Assembly (NCBI RefSeq): GCF_017355835.1
Contig: NZ_JAFEWF010000002.1
Location: 503,538-567,537, forward strand
Reading direction: 5' to 3'
From: Desertivirga brevis
Lineage (GTDB): Bacteria; Bacteroidota; Bacteroidia; Sphingobacteriales; Sphingobacteriaceae
DNA length: 64,000 bases
Shown here: positions 33,222 to 42,729 of the stretch, in pieces
Numbering within the stretch: the first letter of the stretch is position 1
Layout of the letters: the number at the start of each line of letters is the position of its first letter
Made by a program: the position numbers and the translations under genes
Notes under the pieces: generated by a model
Told to the model about the DNA's origin: nothing
Database searches by the model: none
What the model saw: the letters and a program-made list of their open reading frames with translations, nothing else

Positions 33222-35021
33222 ATGCTAGCAATGCACACAGATAAATTTTTCTACTTTTCTAATGATCTGCTGTGTATAGAGGGCTTGGATGGATACTTCA
33301 AACTTGTTAACCCTGCTTTTCAGCGCACCTCAGGGTATTCAGAAGAAGAACTTTTAATTCAACCTATCATCTCCTTCGTTCATCCTGAGGATAGGCTCCC
33401 AGTTAGTCTCAACTTAGGCACTAATAACTCCTCCACCAAAATTGAGCACCGGTTTAGGTATGCAAATGGCGACTACAGATGGCTATCCTGGAGTAGGAGC
33501 CTAAATCCTGAAGATAATCTTATTTATACCTCAGTCCGTGATATTACTGAAGAAAAGCAATTGAATTCGGAAGTTCAAAAGGCTGCCTTGTCACGAATAA
33601 AGAACTTAAGCGAAAATTTCATCGACGGCTTCATTCTGGTAGACAGAGAGTACAATATTTTAGATTATAATGAAAGAGCTGTAGAGCTACTTGGGTTAAA
33701 TGATAAAGTAATAAATGGCCGCTCTTTAATGGATTTCTTCTATAAACTTGAGGCCAGCTCTTTCTTCAAAGCTTACGAAAAAGCCTTTTGTGAAAATGTT
33801 CATGTTAAAGTGGCCGGTTTTGCTACTGCCCTTAAGCGCTGGTTCGAAGTTTCCGCATATCCTTTTGAAAATAATCTCACTATTTTTTTTAAAGATATTA
33901 CAGATAGCAAGTTACGCGAGCTCAATTTGAAATTAGAGAAGAGTGTACTTAAAATGAACACAATCTCTGATTACAGTTTAAAACATATTATTGACTTCTA
34001 TCTTAGTGAATTAACAAAGATCTACCCAGAAATGCGACTGGCGGTAAATTTGGTTAATAAGAAGGAAAATTTAATTATTCCTTTGTCTTCACCAAAGGTT
34101 TCCCGCTTTATTGATCTATTTCAAATGGGATTTCCGATCGCTCCCGACTTTATTGGCACCTGTTCAACAGCTGTTTACTACAAAAAAAGTTGTGGTTTTC
34201 CTGATATTGGCGCTTCTAACGCTAACAATAAGTTCAAGGAGTTTGCAAAAGAGAATAACATAAATTCTTGTTGGTCCTATCCAATTATCAACCAGAAGGA
34301 GGATGTTTTGGCTAGCGTTGCTGTTTTTTACAAAGGCTTCAAGTCCCCTTCTGAAGCTGATGATGAGCTTATAAAGCGTGTTGCTACATTTACTCAGATA
34401 ATTATTGAAAGTCACCAAACCCGTGATTTTCTGGCCATGAATATACAGCGATACAAGTTGGTCACCCAAGCTTCAAAAGATGCAATTTACGATTGGGATA
34501 TATTAAGCGATGAACTTTACTGGGGAGAAGGTCTGGAAAAAATTTTTGGCTATAGAGATTCGGTGACAGGACTAGGGTGGTGGGAAGAGAAGGTGCATCC
34601 TGATGATCTGCAAGAAATAGTTTCTTCTCTGGAGGTTTGCCTTAACGATCCCTCTAAACGATTATGGAACGCAGAATATCGGTTTTTGAAAGCAGATGGT
34701 TGTTATGCTCATATAAAAGAGGCGGGGTTCATTCTAAGAGATAGTCTTGGAAAGCCTACCAGAATGTGTGGCGCTATGCAGGACCATACAGAGATTAAGG
34801 AACATCAACAGCAGATCCTTAAACAAAATACTGTTCTAAGAGAGATCGCTCGTATCAATTCACATTATATCCGGAAACCCCTTGCTAACATTCTGGCTTT
34901 AATACAAACTATAAAAGCTGCTGAGGAAAGTGATCTCAAAGAGCTTATCCAGCTTCTGGAGCTGAGTGGCTGCGAGCTCGACGAGATAACACGTCAGATC
35001 GCGAGAAAAACCTACAATTAA
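33222..35021 (+). CDS. PAS-PAS-GAF-PAS sensor with histidine-kinase-like H-box but no ATPase domain
   Basis: 599 residues, cytoplasmic. PAS 1 at ~5-115 (YSEEELLIQPIISFVHPEDR, then VRDITEEK), PAS 2 at ~125-230 (FILVDREYNILDYNERAVELLG), GAF at ~250-400 (AVYYKKSCGFPD; SCWSYPII), PAS 3 at ~405-525 (IYDWDILSDELYWGEG; VHPDDLQEI). The last ~60 residues form a DHp-like helix pair with the H-box NSHYIRKPLANILAL, and the protein then stops; no HATPase domain follows. It may therefore be phosphorylated by another kinase, or regulate one by heterodimerising. The start could also be ATG 33231. Monocistronic; signals unknown. Confidence 0.88.
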   Translation: MLAMHTDKFFYFSNDLLCIEGLDGYFKLVNPAFQRTSGYSEEELLIQPIISFVHPEDRLPVSLNLGTNNSSTKIEHRFRYANGDYRWLSWSRSLNPEDNLIYTSVRDITEEKQLNSEVQKAALSRIKNLSENFIDGFILVDREYNILDYNERAVELLGLNDKVINGRSLMDFFYKLEASSFFKAYEKAFCENVHVKVAGFATALKRWFEVSAYPFENNLTIFFKDITDSKLRELNLKLEKSVLKMNTISDYSLKHIIDFYLSELTKIYPEMRLAVNLVNKKENLIIPLSSPKVSRFIDLFQMGFPIAPDFIGTCSTAVYYKKSCGFPDIGASNANNKFKEFAKENNINSCWSYPIINQKEDVLASVAVFYKGFKSPSEADDELIKRVATFTQIIIESHQTRDFLAMNIQRYKLVTQASKDAIYDWDILSDELYWGEGLEKIFGYRDSVTGLGWWEEKVHPDDLQEIVSSLEVCLNDPSKRLWNAEYRFLKADGCYAHIKEAGFILRDSLGKPTRMCGAMQDHTEIKEHQQQILKQNTVLREIARINSHYIRKPLANILALIQTIKAAEESDLKELIQLLELSGCELDEITRQIARKTYN

Positions 35022-35107
35022 CTACTAAATAATTATTGGAAAAATCTTTATTATCCGGCTTGAATTGATAAGATTTGAAAGTCTGCTTATTGAACAGTTT
35101 TAAGGCA

Positions 35108-36817
35108 TTGAAACGATTTATTTGTTTGCTCCTCCTATTCTTTGTTTCGCAGCCTTTGCTGATGTCTCAAACCTACTCCCTGCGATTCCAAAGCAGCAGC
35201 TTGCCACTCAAAATTTTGCATAAGATCGGAGAGTTGTCCTTAAAAGATAGTACTGCGGTTGTTGGAAAGATCAAAGAGGTATTGGCTGAGGTGAGAGGAG
35301 AGGGGTATTTACTCGCCGAGGTAAGTAAAGTTGAATGGAATAGCGGGAAGGTAACTGCAACTATTACTCCCAATAACATTTTTCGGATCAGCAGGATCTC
35401 AAGAGGGAATATACCAGGAGATTATCTAACGAAGGCAGGTTTTTCTGACAATGGTTTGGAGGGTATGAATCTTATTCCTAATGAGATCGAAAGACTTATT
35501 CAAAAGCTCCTAACGTTGTATTCTGACCGTGGATACCCTTTTACTGTTATAAGGCTTGATAGTGTGCAACTAGGAGTATCCAGTCTTCAGGCCTCGCTAC
35601 ATGCAGAGACCGGTAGTTTTATTGTCTACGATTCTCTGCGAATAGCTGGAGACTCAAAGGTATCACGGAGGTATCTTGAGTCTTTTTTGGACTTAAAACA
35701 GGGGGAGGTGTTCCGACAAAGCTCAATAGATAAAGTAGCGGACCGTTTAAGAACTATACCCTTTATAAAGTCGGTAAAGCCGCCGGTGTTAAGTTTTACT
35801 GGTAATAAGGCGAAAATTACGCTGTTTTTGGAGAAGCAGCCAATCAATCAGTTTGATGGTGTGTTAGGTTTTTTGCCCAACGATAATACTGGCAAACTTC
35901 AGTTCATAGGCGATTTAAAGCTTCATTTGCAGAATGCTTTCGGGAGAGCAGAGCAAATTGAGTTCAATTACAAAGGATTGCCTCAGAAGAGTAAAGAGCT
36001 CAACCTCGGACTTAATCTTAGCGAGCTGTTTTCTACTCCTTTTGGGATTTCTCTAGGTTTTAATTTGTATAAACAAGGAGATGATTTTCAGAACATAAAT
36101 TCCCGGGCTTCTTTTAATTACAGACTACCTGGTGGCAATCTATCTCTACTTGTCCAAAACCGGTCAGCTTCACCGATAAACTTGGATACTGCAAGCAACT
36201 CTTTTCCTAATTTTGCTAGTACTAACTCAACCACCTATGGAGTTGGATTTTTACATCAAAACCTAAACTCGCCCATCTCACCTACCCGTGGAATGTCTTT
36301 CACCCTAACTGCAGAATCAGGGAAGCGAAAATTTAGTGAATTGCCGTCAAATTTTGATAAAATACAAGGAGCCAGTCAGCAGTATAGAGTAAATTCAAAG
36401 ATAGATGTCTATCTCCCAGTCTCTAACAGAAGTGTTTTGAGGTTTAACAACGAAACTGGAATACTGGTAGGAAAGAATCTTTTTGATAATGAACTTTATA
36501 GGATAGGAGGCTTTAATAGTCTAAAGGGGTTTAACGAGCAGTCGATGCTAGCCAGTTCTTATACCTATTTCAATGCCGAATACCGGTTAATGATAGAAAA
36601 CTATTCCTATTTGTTTGCCTTCATCAACCAGGGATTCCTAAAGAGGTCGACGATTTCATCTGTTATTAAAGATGACCCACTCGGATTTGGGGCTGGAATT
36701 AATTTGCGTGTAAACACAGGCATATTTTCTCTGAGTTATGCTTTAGGAAAACAAAAAGATAATCCGCTAAATTTGCAAAGCGGAAAAATTCACTTCGGCC
36801 TGGTTACTTTGTTCTAA
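35108..36817 (+). CDS. BamA/TamA-like outer-membrane protein (surface antigen family)
   Basis: About 570 residues. There is no ATG near the N-terminus; TTG at 35108 gives a good signal peptide (KRFICLLLLFFVSQPLLMSQ), though TTG 35075 is in the same frame. POTRA-like repeats occupy roughly residues 70-250 (IRISRGNIPGD analogue RISRGNIPGDYL; DSLRIAGDSKVSRRYLESFL), followed by a beta-barrel with the Omp85 signature GGFNSLKGFNEQ near residue 475 and a final strand ending in Phe. Such proteins insert or translocate outer-membrane proteins. The stop codon overlaps the next start by one base, so it is coupled to the DUF4271 gene. Confidence 0.85.
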   Translation: MKRFICLLLLFFVSQPLLMSQTYSLRFQSSSLPLKILHKIGELSLKDSTAVVGKIKEVLAEVRGEGYLLAEVSKVEWNSGKVTATITPNNIFRISRISRGNIPGDYLTKAGFSDNGLEGMNLIPNEIERLIQKLLTLYSDRGYPFTVIRLDSVQLGVSSLQASLHAETGSFIVYDSLRIAGDSKVSRRYLESFLDLKQGEVFRQSSIDKVADRLRTIPFIKSVKPPVLSFTGNKAKITLFLEKQPINQFDGVLGFLPNDNTGKLQFIGDLKLHLQNAFGRAEQIEFNYKGLPQKSKELNLGLNLSELFSTPFGISLGFNLYKQGDDFQNINSRASFNYRLPGGNLSLLVQNRSASPINLDTASNSFPNFASTNSTTYGVGFLHQNLNSPISPTRGMSFTLTAESGKRKFSELPSNFDKIQGASQQYRVNSKIDVYLPVSNRSVLRFNNETGILVGKNLFDNELYRIGGFNSLKGFNEQSMLASSYTYFNAEYRLMIENYSYLFAFINQGFLKRSTISSVIKDDPLGFGAGINLRVNTGIFSLSYALGKQKDNPLNLQSGKIHFGLVTLF

Positions 36818-37836
36818 TGTTGTTTAAAAAGGTTATTGTACTGTTTCTGTTGATTGTTCTTAGTGTAATTAAGGGCTCAGCTCAAACTGATTCTCTTCAA
36901 CGTACCTCCGATCAGGCTCCGCAAGCTACCTCTGGTCGAAGATTTGTTTTTAGGGATTCGGCCTACCTTGCCCGGTGGCTTGAACGTAAAGATTCAATTA
37001 GAAGGGTAGAGGACTCTATTCGTGCTGTAGGGGATTCATTGGCCATGGTTAATATCAAAAGACCTGACCCTGAAAGGCCGAACAGATTCGTTGACAGCTT
37101 GCTTAAAGTTTACCTTGTAAAAGACTTCAACTTTCAAGAGTGGGCCTCCCGGTTCCCTAAGAAGGTCCAGAAGTACGATGAAGGTAAGTTGAAAAAGAAG
37201 GGGGACCTCTGGGTTATTGGCTTCTTGTTTATTCTTCTGGTGTTATTTGCAATCCTTAAGAGCCGGTTTACAAAAGAGTCTACCTCACTCATTCACGCAT
37301 TTTATAGCAACAGGATATTAGGGCAGATCAATAAGGAGGAACAGTTTTTCAGCTCTTGGCCATTTGTATTTTTATACCTGCTATTTGGCTTTATTATAGG
37401 AATGTTCTTATATCAATGTTGCCGGTACTATCAGTTGTCATACGATTACGTCGGCGTGCATTGGTTTTTGAGACTTTCAATAATTGTGATTGCTTTTTAT
37501 ACCTTAAAAGTCTTGCTAATTAAATGTTTGGGTTTTGTATTTAAGGGTGAAAAGATCGCGAGCGAGTATATTTCAATTTTGTTCCTTACTTATTTTAACG
37601 CTGGCCTGCTTTTTTTACCTGTTGTTATTGCTCTTAGTCTAACTGCTGGCAGATTTGGGATTATTTATATATACGTATCTCTTATATTGCTGATACTTAT
37701 TTACTTTTTCCAATTTTTGAGGGCTATCACAAATATTTTATCTAGCTACAAGTTTCCTTTAATCTATTTATTTATCTATCTTTGTGCCCTCGAAATTTGC
37801 CCATTATTAGTACTAATTAAAGCTCTTAGATTCTAA
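36817..37836 (+). CDS. DUF4271 membrane protein
   Basis: 339 residues. N-terminal signal/anchor (VIVLFLLIVLSVIKGSAQ), a charged region with repeated Arg-Asp-Ser (ERKDSIRRVEDSIRAVGDS, about residues 57-75), then seven or so hydrophobic helices from residue ~130 (DLWVIGFLFILLVLFAIL; FVFLYLLFGFIIGMFL) to the end. This is the Bacteroidota DUF4271 family, which typically stands next to hemD. Start and previous stop share one base (TAATG). Function unknown; an inner-membrane role is expected. Confidence 0.85.
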   Translation: MLFKKVIVLFLLIVLSVIKGSAQTDSLQRTSDQAPQATSGRRFVFRDSAYLARWLERKDSIRRVEDSIRAVGDSLAMVNIKRPDPERPNRFVDSLLKVYLVKDFNFQEWASRFPKKVQKYDEGKLKKKGDLWVIGFLFILLVLFAILKSRFTKESTSLIHAFYSNRILGQINKEEQFFSSWPFVFLYLLFGFIIGMFLYQCCRYYQLSYDYVGVHWFLRLSIIVIAFYTLKVLLIKCLGFVFKGEKIASEYISILFLTYFNAGLLFLPVVIALSLTAGRFGIIYIYVSLILLILIYFFQFLRAITNILSSYKFPLIYLFIYLCALEICPLLVLIKALRF

Positions 37837-37844
37837 AGGACAGT

Positions 37845-38612
37845 ATGCAATCAATTGATGCAAGAAAAAAGAAAGTAAAAAGTATCCTAGTAACCCTTCC
37901 TAAACCGGATACTGAAAAATCTCCTTATTATGATCTTGCTAAGAAATATAATGTGAAGGTAGATTTCCGCTCTTTTATACACGTTGAGGGTGTTCCGGCA
38001 AAAGAGTTCAGGAAAGAGAAGATTAATCTTCCTGATTATACAGCAGTGATTTTCACGAGCCGTAACGCAGCTGATCATTTTTTTCGCATTTGCGAGGAAA
38101 TGAGATATGAGGTGCCCTCAGAGCTAAAGTACTTTTGCTTGTCGGAAACGATTGCTCTGTATCTTCAGAAGTATATCCAGTATCGTAAGAGAAAGATATT
38201 TTTTGGAAAGCAAACGGCGGCTGATCTGGCTGAGGTTCTTAAAAAGCATGCTTCCGAGCGCTTCCTGTATCCTTGCTCAGATGTAGCTGCGGAAGAAACA
38301 CAGAAGTTTCTTCAAGAAAATGGCTACAACTTTACTCCAGCAGTATTATTTAGAACTGTTTGTAGTGATTTGTCTGATCTTAGAGACGTCTTTTATGATG
38401 TGATCGCTTTTTTTAGTCCTTCCAGCATCCAGTCTTTGTATAAAAACTTCCCGGATTTTGAACAGAATAACACTCGTATAGCTGCATTTGGGGCTAGCAC
38501 ACAAAAGGCAATAGCTGAAAGGGAACTTATTGTTGATATTCCGGCACCGACACCCAATGCTCCTAGTATGACTATGGCCATTGAGCAGTATATCAAGCTG
38601 GTTAATAAATAA
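37845..38612 (+). CDS. hemD: uroporphyrinogen-III synthase
   Basis: 255 residues with the two-lobe HemD pattern: ILVTLPKP at the start, VIFTSRNAADHFF near residue 68 closing the first half, FLYPCSDVAAEE near 140, and VIAFFSPSSIQSLY near 185 followed by IAAFGASTQKA. It closes and inverts ring D of hydroxymethylbilane to give uroporphyrinogen III for haem and sirohaem. Sequence conservation in this family is low, but the paired TSRNA and SPSS elements are diagnostic. It is 8 bp after the DUF4271 gene and ends in a hairpin; the gldK operon follows. Confidence 0.9.
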   Translation: MQSIDARKKKVKSILVTLPKPDTEKSPYYDLAKKYNVKVDFRSFIHVEGVPAKEFRKEKINLPDYTAVIFTSRNAADHFFRICEEMRYEVPSELKYFCLSETIALYLQKYIQYRKRKIFFGKQTAADLAEVLKKHASERFLYPCSDVAAEETQKFLQENGYNFTPAVLFRTVCSDLSDLRDVFYDVIAFFSPSSIQSLYKNFPDFEQNNTRIAAFGASTQKAIAERELIVDIPAPTPNAPSMTMAIEQYIKLVNK

Positions 38613-38636
38613 ATTTCTTTTAAGTAATACTTATTT

Positions 38637-38669
38637 CCAATAGCTCTACTTGTAGAGCTATTGGCTTTA
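38637..38669 (+). terminator. terminator after hemD
   Basis: A perfect 12-bp stem CCAATAGCTCTA / TAGAGCTATTGG with a CTTG loop, followed by CTTTAT. The weak T run lowers certainty. Confidence 0.6.
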
Positions 38670-38944
38670 TAGGCTCATTTTCAGCGGCTAAGATCTATTA
38701 TCTTTCTGGCTCTAATGCCCGTTTTATATCTTCAATAGCTCGGGATAAAGGTCTTATTAATAAAAAAAGTAAAATTCAAGAAACTTTGCATCACCCAACC
38801 TCGTAACAGGTGGTACTTGTGGATTACGAGGAGAAGATATATTGAAAAAGGCGTATTCTACCGCCCAAGTTAAAAGTTTATGTTGTAGATAAGTTTTTTC
38901 AATATATTAGAATCGTTTTTTGCAAGTATACTATCTAAGTGACA
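38670..38944 (+). promoter_or_regulatory. structured leader/intergenic region before gldK
   Basis: Two perfect inverted repeats lie here: CCTCGTAA / TTACGAGG (38799-38806 with 38824-38831) and a 13-bp pair (38837-38849 with 38895-38907, arm ATATATTGAAAAA). If transcribed they would form two consecutive hairpins ending about 35 nt before the gldK start. No ORF of note and no clear promoter consensus. Confidence 0.4.
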
Positions 38945-40273
38945 ATGAGAAAAATTTACTTTATAGCTCTTGCTGTGATAATGGCGGCAGTAAGTGGGTG
39001 CGGGAGAGCAAGTAATGGAGAGTTAGTAGGGGTGCGTCAAAAGCGACTTCCTACAACACAAATTCCTCTAGGTATGGTTTATGTACCGGCAGGAACCTTT
39101 GTGATGGGGCAAACCGATCAGGATATAACTTTCGCTCAAATAGCGCAAAACAAGCAGGTGACAATTCCTGCTTTCTTTATGGACGAAACTGAGATCACTA
39201 ATAGTGAGTATCATCAGTTCGTTAACTGGGTTCGAGATTCAATTGCAATTACTGACTACTTAAAGGACGATCAATTTTACATTAAACCTAAGGGTAAGGG
39301 CGCTACGGCGGCAAACGCTGATGGTACTAAATATATTGATTGGAAAAAAGTTGGTAACGGTGCTGCAATTTGGGGCAGCAAGAAGAAAGGGAATACCAAT
39401 GCTTCGAAGTTACAGAACATGTACTACCAGGGAGAAGACAAGATCTTTGGCAGGAACGAAGTGGATGTACGCCTGCTAAAATACGATTTTGCAATTATGC
39501 TTCAACGCGAGGCTGCAAATCACCGTGGTGACAAAAACAGAAAACGTTCTGATAATATCTACAGGGACACTGTTGCAATCTATCCGGATACCCTTGTTTG
39601 GTTGGCAGACTTTTCATATGCACAAAATGAACCATTGGTAGAAGGTTACTTTTCCCACCCTGCCTTTGCAGAATATCCTGTAGTTGGTGTTACATGGCGC
39701 CAGGCACGGGCATTTACAGTGTGGCGTACTAACTTGTATGCAAACTATGCTCAAAGTAAAGGTATGCCGAGGTTAAGCCGCTTGCCTTTCTCTCTGCCGT
39801 CTGAAGCGGAGTTTGAATATGCAGCCCGTGGTGGAAGGATTGGAAACGACTACCCGTGGGGCGGTCCATATATCAGGAATGCAAAAGGTTGTTTGATGGC
39901 AAACTTTAAACCTGGCAGAGGTAACTATATCGACGATGGTGGAGCCTATACCGTGAATGTTAAGTCGTATTTCCCTAACGATTTCGGTTTGTACAATATG
40001 GCTGGAAACGTAGCAGAGTGGACTTCTTCAGCATACGACGAGTCGGCCTCAACCTTTACCCATGATTTGAGCCCAACATTCTATTATGAAGCTAAGGCCA
40101 ATGATCCTGAGGTATTGAAAAGAAAGGTTATTAAAGGAGGATCATGGAAAGACATTGGGTATTTCCTTCAAAATTCGACTAAATCCTACGAATATCAAGA
40201 TACTGCTAAATCTTACATAGGCTTCCGTTGCGTAACTGCATTCACAGGAAGAGATATTAGAGATAAGCATTAA
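38945..40273 (+). CDS. gldK: gliding/type IX secretion lipoprotein GldK (PorK)
   Basis: 443 residues from ATG 38945 (an in-frame GTG at 38939 precedes it). Lipobox AVSGC. The mature protein is an FGE/SUMF1-fold domain: GMVYVPAGTFVMGQT near residue 43, DETEITNSEYHQFV, PVVGVTWRQARAFTVW, RLPSEAEFEYAARGG-like SLPSEAEFEYAARGG, GNVAEWT and KGGSWKD, FRCVT at the end. In T9SS, GldK/PorK forms a periplasmic ring with GldN/PorN under the outer membrane. It is the first gene of gldKLMN, whose order here is canonical. Confidence 0.96.
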   Translation: MRKIYFIALAVIMAAVSGCGRASNGELVGVRQKRLPTTQIPLGMVYVPAGTFVMGQTDQDITFAQIAQNKQVTIPAFFMDETEITNSEYHQFVNWVRDSIAITDYLKDDQFYIKPKGKGATAANADGTKYIDWKKVGNGAAIWGSKKKGNTNASKLQNMYYQGEDKIFGRNEVDVRLLKYDFAIMLQREAANHRGDKNRKRSDNIYRDTVAIYPDTLVWLADFSYAQNEPLVEGYFSHPAFAEYPVVGVTWRQARAFTVWRTNLYANYAQSKGMPRLSRLPFSLPSEAEFEYAARGGRIGNDYPWGGPYIRNAKGCLMANFKPGRGNYIDDGGAYTVNVKSYFPNDFGLYNMAGNVAEWTSSAYDESASTFTHDLSPTFYYEAKANDPEVLKRKVIKGGSWKDIGYFLQNSTKSYEYQDTAKSYIGFRCVTAFTGRDIRDKH

Positions 40274-40328
40274 TTAAATAGCATAACAAATAACACTTAT
40301 ATTATCCTTAATTCTTTTAAAAAAAAAC

Positions 40329-41135
40329 ATGGCTGGAAAGAAAAAATTTGATTGGTTGCACGTTGCAATTTCTTGGGGAGCTACCATTGTAATTCTTGGT
40401 GCGTTATTTAAGATCCTTCACTTAGGAGGTGTTTGGGGTAACATTATGATCGGTGCGGGTCTTGGAGTGGAGGCATTCCTATTCTTCTTAACTGGATTTT
40501 TCCCACCAAAACCAGATCCTGCTTGGCATAAAGTATATCCTGAATTAGCAGATGACTACGATGGAGAACTACCTAAAGCGTCTGTGCGTCCTAAACAACA
40601 AGTTGAAACTGGAAACACTGCTGCTCTTGATAAAATGTTAGCTGACGCTAAAATTGGACCTGAATTAATTAACAGTCTCGGCACAGGTTTGCGTACTTTC
40701 GGTGATAAAGTAGCTGCAATATCTAACACCGCTGATGCTGCTACGGCAACAGTAGAATTTTCTAACAAAATTAAAACTGCAGGTGCTGGCTTCGATAAAT
40801 TAAGTTCAGCTTTTGATAAAGCAACAGCTAACCTGACTGAAATGGCTAATACTAATGTTGATTCCAAGGCATATCACGAGCAGGTGAATAACCTTGCAAA
40901 GAACTTGTCAGCATTAAATGCAGTATACGAACTTGAGTTACAGGATTCAAGTGCTCACTTGAAATCAATGAATAAATTCTATCAGAACTTATCATTGACT
41001 ATGCAAAACTTCAATGAGTCATTAGACGATTCTAAACAATTCAAAGATGAAGTGAACCGTTTGGCTAAGAACCTTGCTTCTTTGAACTCTGTTTACGGAA
41101 ATATGCTATCTGCAATGAATCAGCCTCGCGTTTAA
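40329..41135 (+). CDS. gldL: type IX secretion motor protein GldL (PorL)
   Basis: 268 residues. Two membrane helices lie at ~12-32 (AISWGATIVILGALFKILH) and ~38-60 (IMIGAGLGVEAFLFFLTGFF); the Glu in the second helix matches the conserved acidic residue thought to carry protons in the GldLM motor. The rest is a cytoplasmic coiled-coil tail with two related segments (NLAKNLSALNAVYE and RLAKNLASLNSVYG). With GldM it forms the inner-membrane, proton-driven motor that powers T9SS and gliding. It lies 55 bp after gldK. Confidence 0.96.
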   Translation: MAGKKKFDWLHVAISWGATIVILGALFKILHLGGVWGNIMIGAGLGVEAFLFFLTGFFPPKPDPAWHKVYPELADDYDGELPKASVRPKQQVETGNTAALDKMLADAKIGPELINSLGTGLRTFGDKVAAISNTADAATATVEFSNKIKTAGAGFDKLSSAFDKATANLTEMANTNVDSKAYHEQVNNLAKNLSALNAVYELELQDSSAHLKSMNKFYQNLSLTMQNFNESLDDSKQFKDEVNRLAKNLASLNSVYGNMLSAMNQPRV

Positions 41136-41195
41136 CGCGCATTTTAAATTGGTTTTATTAATCTAAATTTTCAGAAAACAAGCTTAAAATAAAAA

Positions 41196-42716
41196 ATGGC
41201 TGGAGGAAAAGAAACAGCAAGGCAGAAGATGATCAATATCATGTACCTGGTATTGCTCGCTATGCTCGCACTGAACGTTTCTGATACTATATTAAATGCA
41301 TTCAAAAACATTAACGATAGTTTAGAAACCTCGCGCAAGAACGTTGATGTAAGCGTTGCGCAATTGTTTAGCTCTTTTGAAGCAACAAAGTTGAAAGAAG
41401 AGCCTGTTCGTGCTAAACCATTGTACGAGAAGGCTAAGCAAGCACAAGCTATTGCTGCAGAGCTAAATACATATATTGAAGGAATAAAACAGGAGTTCAC
41501 TACTGCGGGTCAGGGAATTGATGCCGAAACTGGCGACTTGGTAGAGAGAGCTAACCTTGATATCGCTCCTGGTATCATGGTCAATAAGAAAAAAGGTGAA
41601 GAGCTTCAAAAGAAAGTGAACGAAACCAGAGAAAAACTTTTGGGTCTTTTAGATGCAAAGGAGCGTCAAACGGTAACTTTCTCATTAGAGGCTAAAGATC
41701 CTGAAAAAGGAAACAAAAAGTGGGCAGATGTAAACTTTGGTGAAGGAACACCTTTAACTGCGGCCATGACTATCCTTACTAAATTGCAATCTGACGTTAA
41801 GAACGCAGAGTCTGACGTTGTAAAAAAGATCTTTGGTAAGATGGATCAGGCAGTAGTTAACCTTGATAAATTTGCAGCAGTGGCAGTTGCTCCTACTTCA
41901 TATTTGATCCAGGGCCAGCCTTATACTGCTGAAGTGTTCTTAACTGCTTATGATTCAAAAGCAAATCCTTCAATCTCTGTAAACGGATCATCTTTACAGG
42001 TGAAAGACGGAAGAGGGGTTTATTCGGTAAACACTGGCCGTGAAGGCGTATTTAGCTGGAAAGGTAAGATTGCGGTGAAACAAACTGACGGATCTGTCAA
42101 ATACTATGAGACTCCGGAGCAAAAATATCAGGTTGCAAGACCATCAGCGGTTGTATCTCCTGATAAGATGAACGTGTTCTACATTGGTGTACCAAACCCG
42201 GTTTCAGTATCAGCTCCTGGTATCCCTAAAGAGAGCATAAATGTGTCTATGTCTGGTGGAAGTATTTCCGGATCAGGTGGTAGCTATACAGTAAAAGTAA
42301 GTTCTCCTGGAGAAGCTACTGTAAACGTTTCTGCTAACATTGGTGGAAAAACCCAGAATATTGGTAGCTCCAGGTTCCGTGTGAAACGTATTCCTGACCC
42401 GGTTGCTAAATTTGGTGGTAAAACCGGAGGTAGCTTACCTACGGTAGCGATTAAAGCTCAGAATAAAGTGTTCGCAGTACTTGAAGGTTTCGAGTTCGAT
42501 GCTAACTTCTCTGTAACCAGATTTAATCTTATAATCGTGAAACCTAGGGCAGACGCTGTCGTATTACAAACATCTGGTAATACTTTGAGCGGCGCTATGC
42601 AGTCTGCTATAAGCACTATTACTCCAGGATCTAAAGTGATCTTCGATGGTATTGTTGCAGTTGGTCCGGATGGTTCACAACGTCAATTAAATTCAATCGC
42701 ATTAAGTGCAAACTAA
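41196..42716 (+). CDS. gldM: type IX secretion motor protein GldM (PorM)
   Basis: 506 residues. The N-terminus (MAGGKETARQKMINIMYLVLLAMLALNVSD) is the conserved membrane anchor that threads the GldL pentamer. Periplasmic domains D1-D4 follow: a helical first domain to ~220 and beta-rich domains afterwards (VSMSGGSISGSGGSYTVKVSSPGEA near residue 350). It transmits motor rotation to the GldK/GldN ring. Normal length for the family. It is 60 bp after gldL and 13 bp before gldN. Confidence 0.96.
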   Translation: MAGGKETARQKMINIMYLVLLAMLALNVSDTILNAFKNINDSLETSRKNVDVSVAQLFSSFEATKLKEEPVRAKPLYEKAKQAQAIAAELNTYIEGIKQEFTTAGQGIDAETGDLVERANLDIAPGIMVNKKKGEELQKKVNETREKLLGLLDAKERQTVTFSLEAKDPEKGNKKWADVNFGEGTPLTAAMTILTKLQSDVKNAESDVVKKIFGKMDQAVVNLDKFAAVAVAPTSYLIQGQPYTAEVFLTAYDSKANPSISVNGSSLQVKDGRGVYSVNTGREGVFSWKGKIAVKQTDGSVKYYETPEQKYQVARPSAVVSPDKMNVFYIGVPNPVSVSAPGIPKESINVSMSGGSISGSGGSYTVKVSSPGEATVNVSANIGGKTQNIGSSRFRVKRIPDPVAKFGGKTGGSLPTVAIKAQNKVFAVLEGFEFDANFSVTRFNLIIVKPRADAVVLQTSGNTLSGAMQSAISTITPGSKVIFDGIVAVGPDGSQRQLNSIALSAN

Positions 42717-42729
42717 AAAAGGAAGTTTT

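Noticed and set aside
41127..41139. Palindrome at the gldL stop codon as an attenuator
   Set aside because: CGCGTTTAACGCG leaves a loop too small for a stable RNA hairpin; it is probably chance around the stop codon.
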